Shown: positions 19,880 through 29,700 of the stretch, in pieces | Layout of the letters: each line of letters begins with the position of its first letter | How positions within the stretch are numbered: the stretch's first letter is position 1 | From: Bradyrhizobium viridifuturi | Lineage (GTDB): Bacteria; Pseudomonadota; Alphaproteobacteria; Rhizobiales; Xanthobacteraceae | DNA length: 64,000 nucleotides | Direction of reading: 5' to 3' | Assembly: GCF_001238275.1 (NCBI RefSeq) | Contig: NZ_LGTB01000018.1 | Location: 89,137 to 153,136, forward strand | Notes under the pieces: generated by a model | Seen by the model: the letters and a program-made list of their open reading frames with translations, nothing else | Told to the model about the DNA's origin: nothing | Databases searched by the model: none | Program-made: the position numbers and the translations under genes

Positions 19880-21018
19880 ATGCCGTGGAAAAATCAAGGC
19901 GGGGGGCCGTGGGGCTCGGGTCCGAAAGGACCGTGGGGCACCGGTCCGCAGTCGGCCGGGCCGAGGCCGCCGGATCTTGAGGATCTGCTGCGGCGCGGCC
20001 AGGACCGGCTGCAGCAGTGGCTGCCCGGCGGGCATTTCAGCGGCATGGGCATCGCGCTGGTGCTGGTTGCTGCGCTGGCGATCTGGTTTGCGACCGGCAT
20101 CTTCCGCGTCCAGTCCGAAGAGCTCGGCGTCGTCCTGCGCTTCGGCAAGTATGACCGCGATGCGCAGCCGGGCCTGCGCTATCACCTGCCATATCCGATC
20201 GAGACGGTGCTGCTGCCGAAGGCGCTGCGCGTCAACACGATCTCGATCGGCATGACCCTGATCGACGATCCCGCACGGCGCGGCCGCTCGATGCGCGACG
20301 TGCCGGAAGAGAGCCTGATGCTGACCGGCGACGAAAACATCGTCGACGTCGATTTCACCGTGTTGTGGCGCATCAAGCAGGGCGGGGCCGGCGCCTATCT
20401 GTTCAACATCCAGAATCCCGAGGCACCGTGAAGGCGGTTGCCGAAAGCGCGATGCGCGAGGTGATCGGCCGCTCGCAGATCCAGCCGATCCTGACCGGGG
20501 CGCGCAACGTCACCGAGCAGAACGTGCAGGAGCTGATGCAGAAGACGCTGGATTCCTACAACGCCGGCATTCAGATCACGCAGGTGCAGATGCAGAAGGT
20601 CGATCCGCCGGCGCAGGTGATCGACGCGTTCCGCGACGTGCAGGCGGCGCGCGCCGACCTCGAGCGCAAGCAGAACGAGGCGCAGACCTACGCCAACCGG
20701 ATCGTGCCGGAAGCACGCGGCCGTGCCGCGCAGATCCAGCAGGCCGCCGAAGGCTACAAGGAGCAGGCGGTCGCCGAAGCCAAGGGCCAGAGCGCCCGCT
20801 TCCTGAAAGTCTATGAAGAGTACAAGAAGGCACCCGACGTGACGCGCGAGCGCATCTATCTGGAGACCATGGAACGCGTGCTCGGCGGCTCCGAGAAGCT
20901 CGTCTTCGACGGCCAGGGCCAGAACATCGTGCCCTACCTTCCGCTCAGCGAGCTGACGCCGCGGCGTCCGCCGGCGGCAGCGCCGGCCACCACCGGCCAG
21001 CAGGGAGCCACCCGATGA
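19880..21018 (+). CDS. hflK: HflK, FtsH protease modulator subunit (apparent frameshift)
   Basis: About 379 residues when joined. A Gly/Pro-rich cytoplasmic N-terminus (MPWKNQGGGPWG) precedes one membrane helix (about residues 54-74) and then the SPFH/band 7 domain (VQSEELGVVLRFGKYD). HflK and HflC form a large membrane cage that restrains FtsH. The frame breaks at about 20420-20426: the sequence reads GAGGCACCGTG where the family's NPEGTVKAV needs GAGGGCACCGTG, so one G is missing from a run of three. Downstream residues TVKAVAESAMREVIG are typical HflK. The gene overlaps hflC by four bases. Confidence 0.9.
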
Positions 21019-21914
21019 GGTCCCCTGTCACCGGCATTCTGGCCCTGATCGTTCTCTTCATCGCTCTCGCCGTCGGCTACAGCTCGGTGTTCACCGTGCA
21101 GCAGACCGAGCAGACCATCGTGCTGCGGTTCGGTGAGCCGGTCGACATCGTCACCGACCCCGGCCTGCACTTCAAGGCGCCGTGGAATTCGGTGATCAAC
21201 GTCGACAAGCGCATCCTCGATCTGGAGAACCCGTCGCAGGAAGTGATCGCTTCCGACCAGAAGCGGCTCGTGGTCGATGCGTTCGCGCGCTACCGCATCA
21301 AGAATGCGCTGCGCTACTACACCAGCGTCGGCTCGATCCAGGCGGCCAACCTGCAGCTGACCACGCTGCTCAACGCGGCGCTGCGCCGCGTGCTCGGCGA
21401 GGTCAACTTCATCACGGTGGTGCGTGACGAGCGCGAGAAGCTGATGTCGCGGATTCGCGAACAGCTCGACAAGGAAGCCGACGGCTACGGCATCGAGGTC
21501 GTCGACGTCCGGATCCGCCGCGCCGACCTGCCGGAGCAGAACAGCCAGGCGGTCTACGACCGGATGAAGACCGAGCGTCAGCGCGAGGCGGCCGAGTTCC
21601 GTGCCCAGGGCGACCAGAAGGCGCAGGAAATCCGCTCCAAGGCTGATCGCGAAGCGACCGTGATCGTCGCCGAGGCGAACTCGGCTGCGGATCAGACCCG
21701 CGGTGCGGGCGATGCCGAGCGCAACCGCCTGTTCGCCGAGGCCTATGGCAAGGACAAGGACTTCTTCGCGTTCTATCGCTCGATGACGGCCTATGAGAAC
21801 GGCCTCAAGTCCAGCGACACGCGTTTCCTGTTGCGGCCGGACTCGGAATTCTTCAAATACTTCGGCAGTGCCAGCGGCAAGCCGGCTGAGGCGGCGGCTG
21901 CGCCGAAACAGTAA
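21015..21914 (+). CDS. hflC: HflC, FtsH protease modulator subunit
   Basis: A 299-residue partner of HflK: an N-terminal membrane helix (residues 5-24), then the SPFH domain starting VQQTEQTIVLRFGEPV and a coiled-coil stretch of charged repeats (TERQREAAEFRAQGDQKAQEIRS, shown in part). The end is a short Ala/Lys-rich tail. It is intact and translationally coupled to hflK by an ATGA overlap, supporting equal synthesis of the two subunits. The complex lies on the periplasmic side of the inner membrane around FtsH. Confidence 0.95.
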   Translation: MRSPVTGILALIVLFIALAVGYSSVFTVQQTEQTIVLRFGEPVDIVTDPGLHFKAPWNSVINVDKRILDLENPSQEVIASDQKRLVVDAFARYRIKNALRYYTSVGSIQAANLQLTTLLNAALRRVLGEVNFITVVRDEREKLMSRIREQLDKEADGYGIEVVDVRIRRADLPEQNSQAVYDRMKTERQREAAEFRAQGDQKAQEIRSKADREATVIVAEANSAADQTRGAGDAERNRLFAEAYGKDKDFFAFYRSMTAYENGLKSSDTRFLLRPDSEFFKYFGSASGKPAEAAAAPKQ

Positions 21915-21995
21915 GTTCACGACAGAACGGCGGCGCGGACAACGCGCCGCCGTCACTTAAAGAACAACAATCATCGAGCGGGAGGTTGCCATCCG

Positions 21996-22196
21996 ATGAG
22001 GTCAATAGCGTTCGGCGACTTCCTCATCGGTCTGGGAATCCTGTTCGTGCTCGAAGGCATCCTGTTCGCGGCAAGCCCCGCCTGGATGCGCCGGGCAATG
22101 AAGAGCGCGCTGGCGACGCCCGACAACATCCTGCGCATCGTCGGCATCGGCTCGGCGGTCGCGGGACTGATCCTGATCTGGGTGGTGCGGCGCTGA
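21996..22196 (+). CDS. DUF2065 family small membrane protein
   Basis: A 66-residue protein with two predicted membrane helices (about residues 8-27 and 45-62) linked by a short charged loop containing PAWMRRAMKSAL, the recognisable core of DUF2065. It lies between hflC and degP, a conserved position in this group, so it may belong to the same membrane-quality-control operon. A ribosome site (GGGAGGTTG) sits ahead of the ATG. Function is unknown. Confidence 0.85.
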   Translation: MRSIAFGDFLIGLGILFVLEGILFAASPAWMRRAMKSALATPDNILRIVGIGSAVAGLILIWVVRR

Positions 22197-22301
22197 GCGT
22201 TGCCTGTTCCATCGCGCAGATCGCGCCGTAATGAACATAATCGTGAGCCTGACGCGGCCGGTTTTTCGCCGAAATGCCCGGCTGAGATGCTTGCGCCAAA
22301 T

Positions 22302-22385
22302 GCCCGTTCGGGCGCACTCTGCGGCCTCGGGCGCATACCTGCGACCTCGGGCGCAAGCTGCGACCACGGGCGCACACTGCGACCA
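22302..22385 (+). repeat. 19-20-bp tandem repeat upstream of degP
   Basis: About four and a half units of a 19-20-base element, consensus GCGACCTCGGGCGCANNCT, run head to tail and end 36 bases before the degP start. The units diverge at a few positions. Each carries a GGGCGCA core. It may be a slipped-strand array, a protein-binding array, or simply untranslated leader; nothing decides between these. Confidence 0.75.
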
Positions 22386-22421
22386 GCTAATTTGAACCCG
22401 TTTGCCTGGAGAAACTCCGAC

Positions 22422-23924
22422 ATGATCGCTGCCAGACCAGCCCTGAGCCGTCGCCTCCGCATGATGGGAGCTGCGATCTCGATCGGTGCTGCGAGCATGC
22501 TGAGCTCTGCGCCGGCGTTCGCGCGCGGTCCCGAGGGCATCGCCGACATCGCCGAGAAGGTGATCGACGCCGTCGTCAACATCTCGACCTCGCAGACGAT
22601 CGAGGCCAACAAGGGCGGCGGCGCCATGCCGCAGCTGCCGCCGGGTTCGCCGTTCGAGGAATTCTTCGACGATTTCTTCAAGAACCGCCGCGGACCGGGC
22701 GGCAAGGGCGGCGAGAAGGGCGGCGAGTTCCAGCCGCGCAAGACCAACTCGCTCGGCTCGGGCTTCATCGTCGACACCGCGGGTATCGTCGTCACCAACA
22801 ACCATGTCATCGCCGACGCCGATGAGATCAACGTCATCCTCAACGACGGCACCAAGATCAAGGCCGAGGTGGTCGGCGTCGACAAGAAGACCGACCTCGC
22901 GGTCCTGAAATTCAAGCCGCCGAAGCCGCTCACCGCGGTCAAGTTCGGCGACAGCGACAAGATCCGCCTCGGCGACTGGGTGGTCGCGATCGGCAATCCG
23001 TTCAGCCTCGGCGGCACGGTGACCGCGGGCATCGTCTCGGCCAAGAACCGCGACATCAGCCAGGGCCCGTATGACAGCTACATCCAGACCGACGCCGCCA
23101 TCAATCGCGGCAATTCGGGCGGTCCGCTGTTCAACCTCGATGGCGAGGTGATCGGCGTCAACACGCTGATCATCTCTCCGACCGGCGGCTCGATCGGTCT
23201 CGGCTTCGCGGTGCCGTCGAAGACGGTCGCCGGTGTCGTCGACCAGTTGCAGAAGTTCGGCGAGCTGCGTCGCGGCTGGCTCGGCGTGCGCATCCAGCAG
23301 GTCACCGACGAGATCGCCGACAGCCTCAACATCAAGCCGGCGCGCGGCGCGCTGGTTGCCGGCGTCGACGACAAGGGCCCGGCCAAGCCGGCCGGCATCG
23401 AGCCCGGCGACGTCGTCGTCAAGTTCGACGGCAAGGACGTCAAGGACCCCAAGGATCTGTCCCGCATCGTGGCCGATACCGCGGTCGGTAAGGAAGTCGA
23501 CGTCGTCATCATCCGCAAGGGCAATGAGGAGACCCGCAAGGTCACGCTCGGCCGGCTCGAGGACAACGACAAGGTTCAGCAGGCCAACGCCAAGCCCAAG
23601 GACGACACCGCCGAGAAACCGGTGACCCAGAAGGCGCTCGGGCTCGACCTCGCGGCGCTGAGCAAGGACCTGCGCACCAAGTACAAGATCAAGGACAGCG
23701 TGAAGGGTGTCGTCGTCACCGGCGTCGACAACGCCTCTGATGCCGCCGAGAAGCGGCTGTCGGCCGGCGACGTCATCGTCGAGGTGGCGCAGGAGGCGGT
23801 GTCCAGCGCCGCCGACATCAAGAAGCGCGTCGACCAGCTCAAGAAGGACGGCAAGAAGTCCGTGCTGCTGCTGGTCTCCAACGGCGACGGCGAGCTGCGC
23901 TTCGTGGCGCTTGGCGTGCAGTAG
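22422..23924 (+). CDS. degP: DegP/HtrA-type periplasmic serine protease
   Basis: A 500-residue protein with a signal peptide (cleavage near APAFA-RG, residue 35), a trypsin-like protease domain with the catalytic triad His128 (TNNHVI), Asp158 (KTDLAV) and Ser232 (RGNSGGP), and two C-terminal PDZ domains (about 270-370 and 395-490). It degrades or refolds damaged envelope proteins. The long Gly/Lys-rich loop at residues 90-106 is the LA-loop region. The ATG at 22422 is chosen because the signal peptide starts there. It follows hflKC and DUF2065, forming an envelope proteostasis block. Confidence 0.95.
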   Translation: MIAARPALSRRLRMMGAAISIGAASMLSSAPAFARGPEGIADIAEKVIDAVVNISTSQTIEANKGGGAMPQLPPGSPFEEFFDDFFKNRRGPGGKGGEKGGEFQPRKTNSLGSGFIVDTAGIVVTNNHVIADADEINVILNDGTKIKAEVVGVDKKTDLAVLKFKPPKPLTAVKFGDSDKIRLGDWVVAIGNPFSLGGTVTAGIVSAKNRDISQGPYDSYIQTDAAINRGNSGGPLFNLDGEVIGVNTLIISPTGGSIGLGFAVPSKTVAGVVDQLQKFGELRRGWLGVRIQQVTDEIADSLNIKPARGALVAGVDDKGPAKPAGIEPGDVVVKFDGKDVKDPKDLSRIVADTAVGKEVDVVIIRKGNEETRKVTLGRLEDNDKVQQANAKPKDDTAEKPVTQKALGLDLAALSKDLRTKYKIKDSVKGVVVTGVDNASDAAEKRLSAGDVIVEVAQEAVSSAADIKKRVDQLKKDGKKSVLLLVSNGDGELRFVALGVQ

Positions 23925-23951
23925 GGCGCGTCGGTGCCTCGCTCATAAACT

Positions 23952-23979
23952 GGCATCCCCCGCGAAAGCGGGGGATGCC
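23952..23979 (+). terminator. strong hairpin after degP
   Basis: A perfect 12-bp stem, GGCATCCCCCGC / GCGGGGGATGCC, with a GAAA tetraloop starts 27 bases after the degP stop. A clean T run is lacking, so it may act in RNA stability or be part of the adjoining dispersed repeat rather than be a classical terminator. Confidence 0.6.
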
Positions 23980-24018
23980 GCCGTGTTGCTTGACGTCTTG
24001 AATTGCGAACCATCCTCA

Positions 24019-24144
24019 TCGTCGTCCCTGCGAACGCAGGGACCCATAACCACAGATGGTCATTGTTGCGCGATCGTCGAACGACGAGTCCTCGTGACCA
24101 CATTCGCCACGGAGTATGGGTCTCCGCTTTCGCGGGGACGACAA
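24019..24144. repeat. dispersed inverted-repeat element between degP and serB
   Basis: The left end reads TCGTCCCTGCGAACGCAGGG and the right end is an inverted, diverged version with CTCCGCTTTCGCGGGGACGA. The two ends bracket about 70 bases. Translated, it gives the VPAFAGTT-type peptide seen in many alpha-proteobacterial genomes when such repeats are misread as genes. It is an intergenic mosaic element, not coding. Confidence 0.75.
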
Positions 24145-24149
24145 GCGAG

Positions 24150-25053
<904 letters not shown>

Positions 25054-25055
<2 letters not shown>

Positions 25056-25982
25056 GCAGGCGCATTCGGGATTGTTGGACAAGGCAGTGCTTATCGCAGG
25101 GCCGACCGCCAGCGGCAAGTCGGCCCTGGCGCTCGCGCTGGCGCAGCGCACCGGCGGGGTCGTGATCAACACCGACTCGATGCAGGTCTATCGCGATCTC
25201 CGGATCATCACGGCGCGGCCGACCGTGAGCGAGGAGGCCCTGGTTCCGCACCGGCTCTACGGCCATGTCGACGCCGGCGTGAATTTTTCCGCCGCGCCTG
25301 GGTCGCCGATGCGGCCAAGGTGCTCGGCGAGGCCCGTGAGCAGGGACGGCTGCCGATCTTCATCGGCGGCTCGGGCCTCTATTTTAAGGCGCTGACGCGC
25401 GGTCTGTCGGCGGTGCCGCCGATCCCCCCTGATGTGCGCGACGCCGTCCGCGCAAGGCTCGAGCAGCACGGCGTCGAGGCACTGCATGCCGAGCTTGCGG
25501 CGCGCGATCCGGTGTCGGCCGAACGGCTGAAGCCGCGCGATCGCACCCGCGTCGCGCGCGCGCTCGAGGTCGTCGAGGCCACCGGCCGCCCGCTGCCGGA
25601 CTGGCATCGCGACGCCCTGCCGCCGCTGCTACCCCAAAGCGAATTCCATGCGTTGTTTCTCGCGCCTGACCGGGAGAGCCTTTATGCGCGGATCGACGCC
25701 CGGTTCGGCGCGATGCTCGAGGCCGGCGCGCTCGAGGAGGTCGCCGCGCTCGCGGCGCGCCGGCTCGATCCGTTGCTGCCGGCGATGAAGGCCCATGGCG
25801 TGCCGGCGCTGATCCGGCATCTGAAAGGGGAGATCAGCCTCGGGGAGGCCGCCGAGACCGGCCGGGCCGACACCCGCCACTACGCCAAGCGCCAGTTCAC
25901 CTGGTTTCGCCACCAGCTTCCGGAATTCGAATGGGTGGCGCCGGAGGCGGCGACGGAGTGGCTGGAGCGCCGGATTCCGTAG
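25054..25982 (+). CDS. miaA: tRNA dimethylallyltransferase (apparent frameshift)
   Basis: About 309 residues when joined; it adds an isopentenyl group to A37 of tRNAs that read UNN codons. The P-loop GPTASGKS is at residues 16-23, NTDSMQVYRDLRIITARPT follows, and the second half carries FIGGSGLYFKAL. The frame breaks around 25291-25299: a one-base insertion restores FSAARWVADAAKVL, the family sequence. The ATG at 25054 has GAGGGAC just upstream, inside the serB reading frame of the other strand. A TTG at 25075 is an alternative start. Both MiaA halves keep strong coding bias. Confidence 0.9.
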
Positions 25983-26113
25983 CCAGGATCGAGCGCAGCG
26001 ATGCCCTTGCCGCCGTACGCCCGTCAGCCATGCGCGTTGCGCCACGCAAAAACACTCGCCGAACGGCAGGAACCCCGTTACAGTTCAAAAATCGCGAAAG
26101 TGCTTGCCTTGCC

Positions 26114-26141
26114 TTGACATTCAGGCTTTGGCCGCTATGGT
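26114..26141 (+). promoter_or_regulatory. predicted sigma-70-type promoter of the ilv cluster
   Basis: TTGACA at 26114-26119 and TATGGT at 26136-26141 are separated by 16 bases. Transcription would start near 26148, about 25 bases ahead of the leader peptide start. This is the best promoter match I noticed in the window. Confidence 0.7.
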
Positions 26142-26172
26142 CGCGCAACCTTTGGGAAGACTGGGTCACCTC

Positions 26173-26238
26173 GTGCGCAACATTATTACCAAACTCCTTA
26201 TCGCCGTCGTACCCAGGCACACCGCCGGGGATGGCTAG
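26173..26238 (+). CDS. ilv leader peptide
   Basis: A 21-residue reading frame from GTG at 26173 to TAG at 26236-26238, giving MRNIITKLLIAVVPRHTAGDG. Residues 4-13 hold three Ile, two Leu and two Val, the three end products of the pathway encoded downstream. Such leaders make ribosome progress depend on charged Ile, Leu and Val tRNAs. The peptide itself probably has no other role. The position, between a promoter and an intrinsic terminator and ahead of ilvB, is what identifies it. Confidence 0.85.
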   Translation: MRNIITKLLIAVVPRHTAGDG

Positions 26239-26288
26239 CGGCCATCCAAATTCGGGCGGTGTGCATGGGGCCTCTGGGGCCCCTTTTT
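26217..26288 (+). promoter_or_regulatory. transcription attenuator ahead of ilvB
   Basis: Three RNA structures can form: an outer 10-bp stem GCACACCGCC / GGCGGTGTGC (26217-26226 with 26255-26264), an inner stem GGATGGC / GCCATCC (26229-26235 with 26241-26247), and a terminator stem GGGGCC / GGCCCC (26267-26272 with 26278-26283) followed by TTTTTATT. The left arm of the outer stem overlaps the leader peptide codons just after the Ile/Leu/Val run. A stalled ribosome there would alter folding. The exact antiterminator pairing is not certain. Confidence 0.8.
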
Positions 26289-26356
26289 ATTGCCCGAAAC
26301 CGAACTGACGAGAACCGACAAAAGCCGCGCAAAAACAAGCGCATCCGGAGCGAACC

Positions 26357-28132
26357 ATGACCGACAAGAGCCACGATCCCAATCAGATGACCGGCGCCGC
26401 GATGATCGTGCGCGCGCTCATCGATCACGGCGTGCAGCATGTCTTCGGCTATCCCGGCGGTGCGGTGCTTCCGATCTATGACGAGATTTTCCAGCAGAGC
26501 GAAGTCGAGCACATCCTGGTCCGCCACGAGCAGGGCGCCGGCCATGCCGCGGAAGGCTATGCCCGCTCGACCGGCAAGCCCGGCGTGGTGCTGGTGACCT
26601 CGGGCCCGGGCGCGACCAACATGGTGACGCCGCTGACCGACGCGCTGATGGATTCGATCCCGCTGGTCTGCATCACCGGCCAGGTGCCGACCCATCTGAT
26701 CGGCAACGACGCCTTCCAGGAATGCGACACCGTCGGCATCACGCGGCCTGCCACCAAGCACAACTGGCTGGTCCGCGACGTCAACGACCTCGCCAGGGTG
26801 CTGCACGAAGCCTTCTATGTCGCGACCACCGGCCGACCCGGTCCGGTGCTGGTCGACGTGCCGAAGGACGTGCAGTTCGCGACCGGCACCTATCATCCGC
26901 CGCGCAAGTCGGACGTTCACATCTCCTACACGCCGCGCGTCAAGGGCGATGCGACCCAGATCCGCAAGGCGGTGGCGATGCTCGCCAATGCCAAACGCCC
27001 CGTGATCTATTCCGGCGGCGGCGTCATCAATTCCGGTCCGGAGGCCTCCAAGCTGCTGCGCCAGCTGGTGGAGGCGACCGGCTTCCCGATCACCTCGACC
27101 CTGATGGGTCTGGGCGCCTATCCGGCATCCGGGCCGAACTGGCTCGGCATGCTGGGCATGCACGGCACCTATGAGGCCAACATGTCGATGCATGATTGCG
27201 ACGTCATGCTGTGCGTCGGCGCGCGCTTCGACGACCGCATCACCGGCCGCGTCGATGCGTTCTCGCCGGGCTCGAAGAAGATCCACATCGACATCGACCC
27301 GTCCTCGATCAACAAGAACATCCGCGTCGACGTGCCGATCATCGGCGACGCCGGCAACGTGCTCGGCGACCTCTTGCAGGTGTTCAAGGCGGAAGCCAAG
27401 AAGCCCGACATCAAGGCGTGGTGGCAGCAGATCGCGCAATGGCGCGCGCGCAACTCGCTGTCCTACCGCAAGAACAACGATATCATCCTGCCGCAATACG
27501 CGATCCAGCGCCTGTTCGAGCTGACCCGCGGCAAGGACACCTACATCACGACCGAAGTCGGTCAGCACCAGATGTGGGCCGCGCAGTTCTTCGGCTTCGA
27601 GGAACCGCACCGCTGGATGACATCGGGCGGTCTCGGCACCATGGGCTACGGCCTGCCGGCCGCGGTCGGCGTGCAGGTCGCGCATCCGGACAGCCTGGTG
27701 ATCGACATCGCCGGCGATGCTTCGGTGCAGATGACGATCCAGGAGATGTCGACGGCGGTCCAGTTCGAGCTGCCGATCAAGATCTTCATCCTGAACAACC
27801 AGTACATGGGCATGGTGCGGCAGTGGCAGCAGCTGCTGCACGGCAACCGCCTGTCGCATTCGTACTCCGAGGCGCTGCCGGACTTCGTCAAGCTCGCCGA
27901 CGCCTATGGCTGCGTCGGCTTGCAGGCGACCAAGCCGTCCGATCTCGACGGCGCGATCAAGGAGATGATCGCGATCAAGCGCCCGGTGCTGTTCGACTGC
28001 CGCGTCGCCGCGCTCGAAAACTGCTTCCCGATGATCCCGTCGGGCAAGGCGCACAACGAGATGCTGCTTCCGGAAGAAGCCACCGACGAGGCCACCGCGA
28101 AGGCCTTCTCCGGCGGCAAGGCGCTGGTGTGA
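26357..28132 (+). CDS. ilvB: acetolactate synthase large (catalytic) subunit
   Basis: A 591-residue thiamine-diphosphate enzyme making acetolactate for Val/Leu and acetohydroxybutyrate for Ile. Three domains are visible: the N-terminal ThDP-binding Pyr domain with catalytic Glu in LVRHEQGAGHAAEGYA, the central FAD-binding domain (about 195-330), and the C-terminal PP domain with the GDASVQMTIQEMSTA...N ThDP motif near residue 453. Length is normal. It heads an operon with ilvN downstream and is preceded by the leader peptide and attenuator. Confidence 0.96.
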   Translation: MTDKSHDPNQMTGAAMIVRALIDHGVQHVFGYPGGAVLPIYDEIFQQSEVEHILVRHEQGAGHAAEGYARSTGKPGVVLVTSGPGATNMVTPLTDALMDSIPLVCITGQVPTHLIGNDAFQECDTVGITRPATKHNWLVRDVNDLARVLHEAFYVATTGRPGPVLVDVPKDVQFATGTYHPPRKSDVHISYTPRVKGDATQIRKAVAMLANAKRPVIYSGGGVINSGPEASKLLRQLVEATGFPITSTLMGLGAYPASGPNWLGMLGMHGTYEANMSMHDCDVMLCVGARFDDRITGRVDAFSPGSKKIHIDIDPSSINKNIRVDVPIIGDAGNVLGDLLQVFKAEAKKPDIKAWWQQIAQWRARNSLSYRKNNDIILPQYAIQRLFELTRGKDTYITTEVGQHQMWAAQFFGFEEPHRWMTSGGLGTMGYGLPAAVGVQVAHPDSLVIDIAGDASVQMTIQEMSTAVQFELPIKIFILNNQYMGMVRQWQQLLHGNRLSHSYSEALPDFVKLADAYGCVGLQATKPSDLDGAIKEMIAIKRPVLFDCRVAALENCFPMIPSGKAHNEMLLPEEATDEATAKAFSGGKALV

Positions 28133-28146
28133 GTTGAGGGTGGATC

Positions 28147-29133
28147 ATGTTTGATCTCGACGAACTCGAGCGCGCGCACAGGATCGTCGGCACCGCGGTG
28201 CCGGCGACGCCGGCGTATGCCTGGCCGTTGCTGGCCGAGCGGCTCGGCACCGAGGTCGTGGTCAAGCATGAGAACCACACCCCGACCGGCGCCTTCAAGG
28301 TGCGCGGCGGGCTGGTCTATCTCGAGCGGCTGAAGCGCGAGCGGCCCGATGTGCCCGGCATCATCTCGGCGACGCGCGGCAATCACGGCCAGAGTCTCGC
28401 CTTCGCCGCGGGGCGTCACGGCGTGCCGGCGGTGATCTACGTGCCATCAGGCAACTCGGTCGAGAAGAACCGCGCCATGCATGCGTTCGGCGCCGAGCTC
28501 GTCGAGCACGGCGAAGACTTTCAGGCCGCGCGGGAAGAGGCCGGGCGCCGTGCCCAGTTCGCCGGCCTGCACATGGTGCCCTCGTTCCACACCGACCTGG
28601 TGCTGGGCGTTGCGACCTATGCGCTCGAACTGTTCCGGTCAGCGCCCGACCTCGACATTCTCTATGTGCCGATCGGGCAGGGCTCCGGCATCTCCGGCTG
28701 CATCATGGCGCGCGACCTGCTCGGGCTGAAGACCGAGATCGTCGGCGTGCAGTCGACCGAAGCGCCGTCCTACGCGCTGTCGTTTGCCGCCGGAAAGATC
28801 GTGACCACCGAGACCAGCAACACCCTGGCCGACGGCATGGCGACGCGGATTCCGGACGCGGAAGCGTTCGCGCTGATCCAGAAGGGCGCATCCCGCATCG
28901 TGCAGGTTACCGACGATGAAGTCGGCCAGGCGATCCGCGCCTATTGGACCGACACCCACAATCTCGCCGAGGGCGCGGGGGCTGCGGCGCTCGCGGCCGC
29001 GCTGCAGGAAAAGAGCAAGCTCGCCGGCAAGCGTGTCGGCCTGATCCTGAGCGGCGGCAATATCGATTTCGATCTGTTCCGGACCTGGATCGGGACGGAT
29101 GCTGCGCCGGCCGCCCAGCGGGCGGTGGCGTGA
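28147..29133 (+). CDS. threonine-dehydratase-like PLP enzyme without ACT domain
   Basis: A 328-residue fold-type II PLP enzyme. The Schiff-base Lys is K51 in PTGAFKVRGG, and the phosphate-binding region reads PIGQGSGISGC. It lacks the C-terminal ACT domains of the allosteric biosynthetic IlvA, so it resembles the short TdcB-like form. Its place between ilvB and ilvN, with 14- and 21-base gaps, argues that it supplies 2-oxobutyrate from threonine for isoleucine. Other members of this family act on serine or hydroxyaspartate, so the substrate needs direct proof. Confidence 0.85.
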   Translation: MFDLDELERAHRIVGTAVPATPAYAWPLLAERLGTEVVVKHENHTPTGAFKVRGGLVYLERLKRERPDVPGIISATRGNHGQSLAFAAGRHGVPAVIYVPSGNSVEKNRAMHAFGAELVEHGEDFQAAREEAGRRAQFAGLHMVPSFHTDLVLGVATYALELFRSAPDLDILYVPIGQGSGISGCIMARDLLGLKTEIVGVQSTEAPSYALSFAAGKIVTTETSNTLADGMATRIPDAEAFALIQKGASRIVQVTDDEVGQAIRAYWTDTHNLAEGAGAAALAAALQEKSKLAGKRVGLILSGGNIDFDLFRTWIGTDAAPAAQRAVA

Positions 29134-29154
29134 AAAGAATGTAAGGGGACGACC

Positions 29155-29697
29155 ATGAACCAGCCCGCATCCGCCTACTTCCTCGAAGAGCGTCACGATC
29201 CCAACGAGACGCACACGCTGTCCGTGCTCGTGCAGAACGAGCCCGGCGTGCTCGCGCGCGTGATCGGACTGTTCTCCGGCCGCGGCTACAACATCGAAAG
29301 CCTCACCGTCTCGGAGACCGAGAGCCAGAAACATCTCTCGCGGATCACGATCGTCACCACGGGCACGCCGATGGTGATCCAGCAGATCAAGCATCAGCTC
29401 GACCGCATGATCCCGGTCTATCGCGTCGTCGACATGACGCTGACCGGCAGCTCGATCGAGCGCGAGCTCGCGATGGTCAAGGTGAGGGGCGGTGGTGACC
29501 ACCGCGTCGAGGCGCTGCGGCTGGCGGATGCGTTCCGCGCCCGGGTGATCGACGCCACGACCGAGAGCTTCGTATTCGAGATCACGGGCAATTCGTCCAA
29601 GATCAGTCAGTTCATCGACCTGATGCGCCCGTTGGGCCTGGTCGAGGTGTCACGAACCGGGGTGGCCGCGATCACGCGTGGGCCGGAAGGGATGTGA
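29155..29697 (+). CDS. ilvN: acetolactate synthase small (regulatory) subunit
   Basis: A 180-residue protein with an N-terminal ACT domain (HTLSVLVQNEPGVLARVIGLFSGRGYNIESL, quoted in part), where valine binds for feedback inhibition, and a C-terminal ALS small-subunit domain (ELAMVKVRGG to the end). It associates with the IlvB protein encoded two genes upstream. This length is typical for IlvH/IlvN of proteobacteria. The stop is three bases from the next start, indicating co-translation with the methyltransferase. Confidence 0.95.
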   Translation: MNQPASAYFLEERHDPNETHTLSVLVQNEPGVLARVIGLFSGRGYNIESLTVSETESQKHLSRITIVTTGTPMVIQQIKHQLDRMIPVYRVVDMTLTGSSIERELAMVKVRGGGDHRVEALRLADAFRARVIDATTESFVFEITGNSSKISQFIDLMRPLGLVEVSRTGVAAITRGPEGM

Positions 29698-29700
29698 GTC

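Noticed and set aside
20420..20426. Programmed ribosomal frameshift in hflK
   Set aside because: No slippery heptamer or downstream pseudoknot is evident, hflK is not known to use frameshifting, and ten other breaks of the same type occur in the window.
22200..22421. Upstream extension of degP to 22200
   Set aside because: The added residues precede a clear signal peptide, overlap the tandem repeat and have no match to the family.
26198..28054. Long antisense reading frame of 618 codons opposite ilvB
   Set aside because: It is the high-GC shadow of ilvB: composition is dominated by Arg, His, Asp, Gly and Val in the pattern expected from complementing its codons, and no family is recognisable.
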